Below, piece by piece: positions 1 to 5,908 of a stretch of DNA of 7,743 nucleotides. The notes under the pieces are model-generated. The model ran no database searches. It worked only from the letters and a program-made list of their open reading frames with translations, and was not told the DNA's origin. The position numbers and the translations under genes were made by a program. Each line of letters begins with the position of its first letter. Within the stretch, counting starts at the first letter, position 1. The stretch lies in assembly GCA_018702715.1 (NCBI GenBank), contig JABIYQ010000160.1, positions 1 through 7,743 on the forward strand. Direction: 5' to 3'. This DNA comes from Desulfobacula sp. Lineage in GTDB: Bacteria; Desulfobacterota; Desulfobacteria; Desulfobacterales; Desulfobacteraceae.

Positions 1-900
1 ATTATATACGGACCGGGTTGTTTTTACCCCTTCGGCAACCATTCTCATTTCAGAAATAATATCATCCAGTTTTTTACCTTCCCCGATCTGTCTGCCCAGA
101 GTATAGTTTCGACTTAAAGCGCCTGTGCAGGTTAATAAGAGATCTCCCACACCGGCAAGCCCGGCCAGGGTAAGAGGATCGGCACCCAGCTTAGTTCCCA
201 TCCTGTTCATCTCCGTAAGGCCCCTGGTAATAAGGGCAGCCCTTGGATTAAGACCCATTTGCATTCCATCACAGATACCAGCTGCTATGGCCACAACATT
301 TTTCATGGCACCCCCTATCTGGGTGCCTATGGGATCATCATTGACATACACCCTGAAAGTCGGGCAGGAAAATATTTTCTGCACATAATCAGATACTTTC
401 CTGCTGGTTGATGCTGCTGCAACAACTGTGGGAACCTTATTGGCAACTTCCTTGGCAAAGCTTGGGCCTGATAGAACAGCGAAATTTTCTTTGGGTAGAA
501 AATCGATTTTTTCTGCAAGGATCTGGGTCATTGTCATATGCGTTTTATTCTCAATCCCCTTGGATGCTGTTACAACGACAGTCCCGGGACTGATAAAATC
601 TTTCATCCGGCCTGCAACATCCCTCATGCAGTGTGAGGGAACCACAACGAGTACAAGATCTTTATCTTTTACAACAATTTCAAGGTTATTGGAGGGAATA
701 ATATTTTCCGGCAGTTTCACATAAGGAAGGAAAACCTTATTTTCCCTGTTCTTTTCAATCTGCTCTTTTACTTCCGGTTCAAACACCCATAGATCCAGAA
801 CAAATCCTTTATCGGCAAGCAATTTGGCAAGAGCAGTTCCCCAACTTCCTCCACCAACAATGCCTATCCTGGTTTTTGCTGTGTCCACCTTTTTGCTCAT
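1..900 (-). CDS. gpsA: NAD(P)H-dependent glycerol-3-phosphate dehydrogenase, C-terminus cut by window edge
   Basis: Reversibly reduces dihydroxyacetone phosphate to sn-glycerol 3-phosphate in the cytoplasm, supplying the backbone for phospholipid synthesis. Reading back from the ATG at 900-898 gives 300 uninterrupted codons to the edge; the family is usually about 330-340 residues, so some 30-40 are missing. The N-terminal Rossmann dinucleotide loop is clear (IGIVGGGSWGTALA, about residues 12-25). Family landmarks follow: VVPSH near 108, SGPSFAKE at 144-151, the catalytic lysine in GGAMKNV (K200), then GVGDLLLTC with D253 and T257, and SRN with R264 and N265, matching the conserved Lys/Asp/Thr/Arg-Asn set. 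A purine-rich Shine-Dalgarno (AAAGGAAAG) lies about 9 nt before the ATG, and no better upstream start is visible. Identification is near certain; only the C-terminal end is unseen. It is 292 bp from the upstream same-strand gene, so it is probably transcribed on its own. Confidence 0.97.
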   Translation of the reverse strand, partial: MSKKVDTAKTRIGIVGGGSWGTALAKLLADKGFVLDLWVFEPEVKEQIEKNRENKVFLPYVKLPENIIPSNNLEIVVKDKDLVLVVVPSHCMRDVAGRMKDFISPGTVVVTASKGIENKTHMTMTQILAEKIDFLPKENFAVLSGPSFAKEVANKVPTVVAAASTSRKVSDYVQKIFSCPTFRVYVNDDPIGTQIGGAMKNVVAIAAGICDGMQMGLNPRAALITRGLTEMNRMGTKLGADPLTLAGLAGVGDLLLTCTGALSRNYTLGRQIGEGKKLDDIISEMRMVAEGVKTTRSVYN

Positions 901-1192
901 GATTTACACTTTCCTTTCATTTCCGACAAAAGAATGTTGTTAAATACATCATCATCAAATTGTGCATAAATAGGTTTTATACATCAGATCATAATAGTGA
1001 TCAACTTTATTTTGCAGCAATATAGTCAGGTTTTCACAGACAAAAATCCTGGCACAGCAGAAAATAAATTATCAGGCCATCCATAAGTTAATGATTAATA
1101 TTTTAAAAATCCGAGTAAAGCAAATTTAAACATTTTTAATTTATATATAATTTTTTATATGTAAATATTTTTTTTAGTCTATCAAGAATTAT
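901..1192. other. AT-rich intergenic region between gpsA and the BamE-like gene
   Basis: Apart from the gpsA ribosome binding site and the candidate promoter at 976-1004, I see no gene here. The stretch 1100-1192, just downstream of the BamE-like gene on its strand, is almost entirely A and T. It has no GC-rich hairpin followed by a T-run, so an intrinsic terminator cannot be called with confidence. Confidence 0.6.
976..1004 (-). promoter_or_regulatory. Candidate sigma70-type promoter for gpsA
   Basis: On the minus strand, TTGATC (1004-999) is followed after exactly 17 bp by TATAAA (981-976), 4/6 and 5/6 matches to the consensus boxes. Predicted transcription starts near 969, giving a leader of about 70 nt before the gpsA ATG. 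The spacer region contains the inverted repeat GATCATAATAGTGATC (987-1002). In AT-rich DNA such matches arise by chance, so this is only a candidate. Confidence 0.45.
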
Positions 1193-1711
1193 TTAAATTT
1201 TCTTTTTTATTCTTGAATCTGTATCATAAAATACTTTTAATATTTCCTGGGTACCCAAATATTTGTCAATTTCTTTTAATCTTTCAGGACTGCACTGAGA
1301 AAAGAGAATGGATTTTTCTTTTTTTCCAAACCGCAACCTTTGCAGCAATATCCTGTCAAGGACTCCATCCTTAAATAAAAACAAAAAATCCTTTCCCGTT
1401 CTGCCGGGACAAATCCAGAAATCTGAGGACAATAAATCCGCTTCCATTTTAAAGAGCTTTCTTGATTGAAGCTCAAAAACCCTATCCGGATTACACGCTT
1501 TTATAGTTCTGATGGCTTTTTGCCTATTGATTTTTTTTAACACATGTTCTTTTGAAAACCCGATTTTAAACTCATCATATCCTTTTTGAGTATATGAATA
1601 GATACCAGACGGATGCACGGCCAAAAGCTCTATTAACGCGGCAAAAATTATAAGGCCGACACCAAAGGACACTTGCAAAAGAGTCTGTTTTACATTTCTT
1701 TGTTTTTTCAT
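1193..1711 (-). CDS. Small membrane-anchored periplasmic protein, BamE/SmpA-like pattern (hypothetical)
   Basis: I do not recognise a named gene. The 172-residue product starts with a basic stretch (KKQRNVK), then one hydrophobic segment at about residues 10-31. There is no lipobox cysteine, so it is more likely an uncleaved inner-membrane anchor than a lipoprotein. The remaining 140 residues would face the periplasm. They contain FKIGFSKEHVLKKI (48-61), then FWIC at 98-101, then DFLFLFKDGVLDRI (108-121). That order (G-x-[ST]-x2-x-V-L-x-x-I, an aromatic/Trp strand, then a strand ending F-x-D/K-G-V-L) recalls the BamE/SmpA fold of small envelope proteins; this is inference from pattern only. 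Cysteines at 73, 101 and 140 could form a disulfide if exported. The start is set by a strong AGAGGGGG just upstream of the ATG. Its DNA is visibly more AT-rich than that of its neighbours. Confidence 0.75.
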   Translation of the reverse strand: MKKQRNVKQTLLQVSFGVGLIIFAALIELLAVHPSGIYSYTQKGYDEFKIGFSKEHVLKKINRQKAIRTIKACNPDRVFELQSRKLFKMEADLLSSDFWICPGRTGKDFLFLFKDGVLDRILLQRLRFGKKEKSILFSQCSPERLKEIDKYLGTQEILKVFYDTDSRIKKKI

Positions 1712-1900
1712 ACCCCCTCTTTTATTTGCCTGAATATTTTTGGAATCTATCTTTACAATATTTTTATGGCTTTTAATATATTGAATACTATATATTTATC
1801 GCTGTAGGGTCCACTCAAAAATTATAAAAGCTCAGACTTAACTTGTAAAACAGTTCCGGGAAATGATCTTGATTGCCAGGGGACTTAAGGCAGATATCTA

Positions 1901-2119
1901 CCCAAATCCACCATCAAATTTTCATTTACCGGCTGGACCATGGGGTTGTGCACCATCCCTGGCCCCGCAGGGCCTTAGGATAGTGCACTATCCCTGGCCA
2001 TCAGCAAGGTGCCGGATGCAAGGCGACAAGGAGTGACGAGTGAGGCGTATAAGTCATACTCCGCAGGGAGGAACGACTGCAGTCAACGCAGCAGGTGGTA
2101 CCTTGATGGTGGATCAGGG
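1901..2119. repeat. Composite palindromic intergenic repeat (MITE/REP-like)
   Basis: The ends are an inverted repeat: ATCCACCATCAA (1906-1917) against TTGATGGTGGAT (2103-2114), 12/12, extending to 15/17 with flanking CCC/GGG at 1901-1903 and 2117-2119. Inside, CAAGGTGCC (2005-2013) faces GGTACCTTG (2097-2105). Between them is a long imperfect palindrome centred on GTAT-AAGTC-ATAC (2047-2059). The left part (1918-2000) contains two near-identical 17-mers rich in palindromes. No open frame or transposase is present. The GC-rich composition contrasts with the flanks. Most likely a non-autonomous mobile or REP-type repeat, possibly with one repeat nested in another; as RNA it would fold strongly. 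Confidence 0.7.
1948..1999 (+). repeat. Direct repeat of a 17-mer built on GTGCAC palindromes
   Basis: GTGCACCATCCCTGGCC (1948-1964) recurs as GTGCACTATCCCTGGCC (1983-1999), 16 of 17 identical, with a 35-bp period. The second copy sits in a perfect 16-bp palindrome GGATAGTGCACTATCC (1978-1993), and the first in a degenerate version of it. Between the copies, GGCCC-CGCA-GGGCC (1962-1975) forms a short perfect hairpin. Confidence 0.75.
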
Positions 2120-2132
2120 TCTATAAATCATC

Positions 2133-2162
2133 TTGACATAACACTGGGGTATGCGGTATTTT
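2133..2162 (+). promoter_or_regulatory. Candidate distal sigma70-type promoter for usp
   Basis: A perfect -35 box TTGACA (2133-2138) is followed by TATTTT (2157-2162, 4/6) after 18 bp. Transcription would begin near 2169, leaving a leader of about 145 nt. GGGTA (2147-2151) and TACCC (2163-2167) flank the -10 region as a short inverted repeat. The element lies just outside the right end of the palindromic repeat. Confidence 0.45.
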
Positions 2163-2251
2163 TACCCTATACTTGCTGTATCTGAACCTCAGTCTGTCCT
2201 CTTATTTTTTTGGTCTGATCCGTATCTTGTTTTGTCGACTTCTCCACACTT

Positions 2252-2289
2252 TTGTTTCTTGTTAATAAATACATTATATTTTTATTAAC
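2252..2289 (+). promoter_or_regulatory. Candidate proximal promoter with overlapping operator-like palindrome, upstream of usp
   Basis: TTGTTT (2252-2257, 3/6) and TATATT (2275-2280, 5/6) are 17 bp apart. The -10 box is bracketed by a perfect 9-bp inverted repeat: GTTAATAAA (2261-2269) and TTTATTAAC (2281-2289), with an 11-bp spacer. Transcription from this promoter would start inside the right arm, so the palindrome is better read as a DNA operator than as an RNA hairpin. The start codon is 24 bp further on. Confidence 0.4.
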
Positions 2290-2312
2290 CACCAAAAAAA
2301 AGGAGAAAAATC

Positions 2313-3296
2313 ATGAGAGTACAACCAAAAAAAATAATGTGTGCAATCGATTTTTCAGACTTTTCCAACATTATTCTTGCCCATGGCAAATCTTTGGCAT
2401 CCCAATTTGGTTCAAGCCTTTGTTTATGCCATGTTGTAACAGGAACACTTATGGTGTCAAGTCTTGGGCATTCCTATATTCATTACACAGATATTGAAAC
2501 TGATCGTATGCATTCAGCAAAGGAAAAGCTTGAAAAAATGGCCGATGAGCTTGATATTGAATGTGAAGTCATTGTCTCATCCGGGCATGTAGCAGATGAA
2601 ATTGATCAATTAGTCCGTAAAAACAATATTGATATGGTAATTGCCGCAACACATGGTGGATCAGGCATAAAACGTTTTTTGGTAGGTTCGGTCACAGATA
2701 GACTTGTAAAAATTTTGCAATGTCCCCTTCTGGTTCTGATTACAAAAGAAGAACATTTAACTTCAGAGATTGAAAAAAATTTAAAATTAAAACGTATTCT
2801 TGTGGGATGCGATTTTTCTCCTGACTCCAGGCTTGCTTTTGATTATGCTCTAAGCCTTGCCCAAGAATTTCAAACACAGCTTTACCTTGCCCATGTTGTA
2901 AGGCCTACCGAACAAATTGAATTACCTGCCTCAGACTATATAAAAATACAAGGCGGTGACTATACCAACTGGACCCGGGCTGAATATCTGGATCTTCAAA
3001 AAAATAAAACGGATGAACATTTGAAAAATAAAAATTCTTTATTCAGCCGCCTTGAAAGACAGCTTTCTTATATGATTCCTGAAGACAGCAAAAACTGGTG
3101 TACACCCATTAACACTGTACTTGAAGGTCAGCCTTATAAAGAATTGATCGACTATGCTGAACAAAAGGAGATGGATATGATCGTAGTTGGGGTTCACGGT
3201 CACAGTCTTTTGGAACGCTTTATAGTTGGTTCTACAGCGGAACGAGTCATCAGTCAGGCTTGCTGCCCTGTTCTTGTGGTCAGACAGATCTCGTGA
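2313..3296 (+). CDS. Tandem-domain universal stress protein (UspA family)
   Basis: A 327-residue cytoplasmic protein of two fused Usp domains, which bind ATP and help cells survive stress or growth arrest. Domain 1 spans about residues 6-143, from KKIMCAIDFSD (D13) to CPLLVL. Its nucleotide loop is ATHG-x9-GS (112-126), with Ala in place of the first Gly of the G-x2-G-x9-G-S/T motif. Domain 2 spans about 159-324, from KRILVGCDFSPDS (D167) to CPVLVV. It has the complete motif GVHG-x9-GS (293-307) and an extra charged stretch of some 50 residues (about 205-255) between its second strand and the rest of the fold. The start is supported by AAGGAG (2300-2305) with a 7-nt spacing. Single-domain Usps are about 140-150 residues, so the length fits a tandem. 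The gene stands alone on its strand and ends 3 bp from the convergent crotonase gene. Confidence 0.93.
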   Translation: MRVQPKKIMCAIDFSDFSNIILAHGKSLASQFGSSLCLCHVVTGTLMVSSLGHSYIHYTDIETDRMHSAKEKLEKMADELDIECEVIVSSGHVADEIDQLVRKNNIDMVIAATHGGSGIKRFLVGSVTDRLVKILQCPLLVLITKEEHLTSEIEKNLKLKRILVGCDFSPDSRLAFDYALSLAQEFQTQLYLAHVVRPTEQIELPASDYIKIQGGDYTNWTRAEYLDLQKNKTDEHLKNKNSLFSRLERQLSYMIPEDSKNWCTPINTVLEGQPYKELIDYAEQKEMDMIVVGVHGHSLLERFIVGSTAERVISQACCPVLVVRQIS

Positions 3297-3299
3297 AAT

Positions 3300-4058
3300 T
3301 TAATCTTCTTTTTCTTTTTTCATATGCATCCCAAAAGCCAGCATCATCTGATTTCTGTCTTCCATCTGGAGGCATGCCTCAAGTCCGCCGGCATCAATAT
3401 TAATATTAATGGCCTCTTTGGTCATACGAAGTCCCAAAGGATTCTTGCTTGCCATAACCTTAGCTAACTTAGTTGCGATTTCAATCATTTCTGTCTTTTG
3501 AACGATCCTGCTGGCAAACCCCAGGTTCATAGCCTCTTTGGCATTCATCCAATTTCCAGTCAAAAGGAATTCATTGGCTCTTCCTGAGCCGATAAGTCGG
3601 GGAAGGAAATAAGAGGCAGCCATATCAGCACCGCCTAATCCAATGTTTATATATGCTGCACAAAACTTAGCATCTTCAGCTAAAATCCTTATATCCGAAG
3701 CCATTGCCAGGGAAAATCCAATTCCTGCAGCAGCTCCATGGACACAACAAATAACAGGTTGGGGAATTTTTCTAAGACCCAGCATCATTCTTGATAACCT
3801 TACCTGGGCATTATAGGCGTCCACAGGCTGCATATCAAAAATTTGCGGACCAAATGTCTGCATATCAAGACCTGCACAAAAACCCTTGGCATCCCCTCCA
3901 TCAAGAATAATGACGGAAACACTGTTATCATACATTCGTGCATTAATAAATTCTTCAAACTCAACCATCATTTCTTTATCAACTGCATTGTATTTGTCGG
4001 CCCTGTTTAATGTTAGATAACCAATTGGGCCTTCTTGTTTAAATATAATTTTATTCAT
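3300..4058 (-). CDS. Enoyl-CoA hydratase/isomerase (crotonase) superfamily protein
   Basis: A 252-residue protein, usual length for the superfamily, expected to act on an acyl-CoA thioester in the cytoplasm. Family hallmarks are LTLNRADKYNAVD (15-27), the first oxyanion-hole loop FCAGLD (60-65), and the second in HGAAAGIGFSLAMASD (107-122). The C-terminal part carries NPLGLRMTKEAIN. Aligned from memory to rat mitochondrial crotonase, the catalytic E144 and E164 correspond to S116 and Y136, so ordinary hydration of 2-enoyl-CoA is doubtful. IGLGGADMAASYFLPRLIG (139-157) is like a bacterial subgroup of poorly assigned crotonases and supplies an Asp (D145) near the active site. The start is supported by AAGGAA about 6 nt before the ATG. 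It is the last gene of the operon, 14 bp after the acyl-CoA dehydrogenase stop, so the two probably share a substrate. True reaction unknown. Confidence 0.88.
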   Translation of the reverse strand: MNKIIFKQEGPIGYLTLNRADKYNAVDKEMMVEFEEFINARMYDNSVSVIILDGGDAKGFCAGLDMQTFGPQIFDMQPVDAYNAQVRLSRMMLGLRKIPQPVICCVHGAAAGIGFSLAMASDIRILAEDAKFCAAYINIGLGGADMAASYFLPRLIGSGRANEFLLTGNWMNAKEAMNLGFASRIVQKTEMIEIATKLAKVMASKNPLGLRMTKEAININIDAGGLEACLQMEDRNQMMLAFGMHMKKEKED

Positions 4059-4072
4059 TTATATTTCCTTTT

Positions 4073-5875
4073 TTAATCTTTGAAATATTGGGTCTTCATA
4101 TTTACAGTAAGATTATCATTGTCCATGAGTCGTGTTGCCAATCCATAGGTTTTTGGCAGTTCATATCTGAAAAAATAATTCATTGTAAAAAATTTGCCTT
4201 TATAAAAATTTCTATCTTTCTTCGAGCAGTTTTCAGACAATGCTTTTTGTGCTGCAATGCCCTGGATCAGCCATTGCCATGAAATAACGATCAAACCATA
4301 GTATTCAAGAAAAAGACTTGCATCGGAAAGATAGACATCTATTCCTTTTTCTCTGGCAACATTAAAAAGAAATCCTGCAACCTTTTCAAGCTGTTTCATT
4401 GCCCTTTGAAGCTCTTTGGCAAATAGCTCAAGCTCAAAAATTTGTATGGCATCTCTTATGGTCAACCTTACTTCTTCAATAAACAAAAGAGCTGCTTTAC
4501 CATTATTCATTACAAGTTTTCTTCCCAGAAGATCCATGCCCTGGATACCCGTTGTGCCTTCATGTATGGCATGGATCCTTATATCCCTGAAATATTGTCC
4601 AACGGAAAAGTCTTCACAATATCCATAACCGCCGAAACACTGTATTGCACTACTTATGGAAGAAATACCATATTCTGATGGAAATGCTTTTGCTATAGGT
4701 GTTAAAAGATCCAGTAAAAGCCCATACTTTTCTTTTTCATCCCCATGGGACACTTTTTTAAGATCTGCATACATGCAGCACTGGAGGATGAGAGAAAAAG
4801 AGCCCTCAACAATGGATTTCTGAAAAAGAAGCATTCGTTTGACATCTGCATGCTCAATAATCGGTATCTGTTTGATCAAAGGGTCCTTAAGAGTGACAGG
4901 CCTGCCCTGGGGTCTATTTTCAGTATATTCAAGGGCTGCAAGATATGCAGCTGATGCAATGGCACAGGAAGCTAAACCCACCAGAATCCTGGCCCCATTC
5001 ATCATTTGAAACATCTGGCTAAGACCTTTATTCTCTTTACCCACTAGCCATCCAAAACAATCATCTTTTTCACCCATTGATATCTCGGCCGCAGGTGTAC
5101 CCCTGTAACCCAGCTTATGATAAATGGTGGCCACTGTTATATCATTAAAAATAAGATTACCTTTTTCATCAATTCGTTTTTTAGGAACCACAAACAAAGA
5201 TATGCCTTTTGCTCCGGCAGGGGCATTATCAATTCTTGCCAGCATAAGGTGAATGATGTTCTTGGCACCATCATGATCTCCTGCCGATATAAAGGTTTTC
5301 ACGCCTTTTATTTTAAAACTCCCGTTTTGGTCTGGAAAGGCAGTTGTGGTAATGTCTGATAAAGAGCTTCCGGCCTGGGGTTCTGTCAAAGCCATCGTAC
5401 CCTGCCATTCACCGTCAAGCATTTTTGGGACGTATGTATCAATAAGTTTTTGGCTGCCAAAAGAGGTAATTAATTCCGCAGCCCCGCTTGTAAGTTCAGG
5501 AAAGGCACATGCAGAATAATTTGATGCTGCAAAAATAAAACTGGTTGTTCCTCTTATAATAAAAGGGATCTGGTCACCACCATTGGCTTCTGAAAACCCG
5601 GACGCAATCCATCCGCCCTGTCCAAACTCCTTCATGATTTTTTTTACAGCTTTATGGACTTTAACCTGACCATCCTCAAGCACAGGCTGATTTTTGTCCA
5701 TTTCTTCAAGAACAGGATACATTAACTTGTTGGCCAGTTTCAAAGCTGCATCAATCACCATATCAAACATTTTTTCATTGTGCTTGCAGTAATAGTCATA
5801 ATCCGTTAGAGCCTTTGAATCAAAAACCTCTTTGATCATAAAGCGGATATTTCTTAGGCTGACAAATTTTGACAT
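4073..5875 (-). CDS. Acyl-CoA dehydrogenase, long (C-terminally extended) type
   Basis: A FAD enzyme introducing an alpha,beta double bond into an acyl-CoA, passing electrons normally to electron-transfer flavoprotein. At 600 residues it belongs to the extended class that includes DmdC and FadE5-like enzymes, not the 380-residue class. Visible in order: a short N-terminal helical region (NIRFMIKEVFD, 9-19); the N-terminal helical domain to about 158; signature 1 MALTEPQAGSSLSD (161-174); KTFISAGD (193-200); the beta domain to about 280; then a helical domain with QCFGGYGYCED (412-422) and IHEGTTGIQ (437-445). E439 aligns with the catalytic base of medium-chain acyl-CoA dehydrogenase. The family-specific C-terminal helical domain occupies about 470-595. 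GGAGGA (5886-5881) 5 nt before the ATG fixes the start. It sits 33 bp after the DUF362 gene and 14 bp before the crotonase gene. Substrate not deducible. Confidence 0.95.
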   Translation of the reverse strand: MSKFVSLRNIRFMIKEVFDSKALTDYDYYCKHNEKMFDMVIDAALKLANKLMYPVLEEMDKNQPVLEDGQVKVHKAVKKIMKEFGQGGWIASGFSEANGGDQIPFIIRGTTSFIFAASNYSACAFPELTSGAAELITSFGSQKLIDTYVPKMLDGEWQGTMALTEPQAGSSLSDITTTAFPDQNGSFKIKGVKTFISAGDHDGAKNIIHLMLARIDNAPAGAKGISLFVVPKKRIDEKGNLIFNDITVATIYHKLGYRGTPAAEISMGEKDDCFGWLVGKENKGLSQMFQMMNGARILVGLASCAIASAAYLAALEYTENRPQGRPVTLKDPLIKQIPIIEHADVKRMLLFQKSIVEGSFSLILQCCMYADLKKVSHGDEKEKYGLLLDLLTPIAKAFPSEYGISSISSAIQCFGGYGYCEDFSVGQYFRDIRIHAIHEGTTGIQGMDLLGRKLVMNNGKAALLFIEEVRLTIRDAIQIFELELFAKELQRAMKQLEKVAGFLFNVAREKGIDVYLSDASLFLEYYGLIVISWQWLIQGIAAQKALSENCSKKDRNFYKGKFFTMNYFFRYELPKTYGLATRLMDNDNLTVNMKTQYFKD

Positions 5876-5908
5876 TTATATCCTCCAGAAAGATTTTTTT
5901 TATCACCA

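Larger units (their letters stand above)
1712..2312. other. 600-bp gene-free region between divergent BamE-like and usp genes
   Basis: No convincing coding frame is present on either strand. From 1712 to about 1900 the DNA is AT-rich and holds only the leader of the minus-strand gene; I see no clear promoter boxes or repeats there. From about 1901 to 2119 base composition changes sharply to GC-rich, palindromic, repetitive DNA. From 2120 to 2312 it returns to AT-rich leader DNA of the usp gene with candidate promoters. Confidence 0.7.

Noticed and set aside
125..724. Open frames on the plus strand opposite gpsA
   Set aside because: They lie antisense to a well-conserved gpsA frame, show no family resemblance and lack a fitting ribosome binding site.
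1100..1192. Intrinsic terminator for the BamE-like gene
   Set aside because: The stretch is nearly pure A and T with a run of T on the plus strand, but there is no GC-containing stem before a U-tract on the transcribed strand.
1801..1900. Remnant of an insertion-sequence end beside the palindromic repeat
   Set aside because: The sequence has an irregular composition, but I could find no terminal inverted repeat, target duplication or transposase fragment to support it.
1901..2119. CRISPR array or tandem repeat array
   Set aside because: Only two copies of a 17-mer occur, without regular unique spacers; the structure is dominated by inverted repeats and no cas gene is present.
2252..2497. 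An 81-codon plus-strand frame overlapping the start of usp
   Set aside because: It runs in another frame over the clear Usp N-terminus and has no Shine-Dalgarno; the usp start at 2313 has AAGGAG at ideal spacing.
4088..5359. Several 60-80-codon plus-strand frames opposite the acyl-CoA dehydrogenase
   Set aside because: All are antisense to a full-length conserved 600-residue enzyme, without ribosome binding sites or recognisable products.
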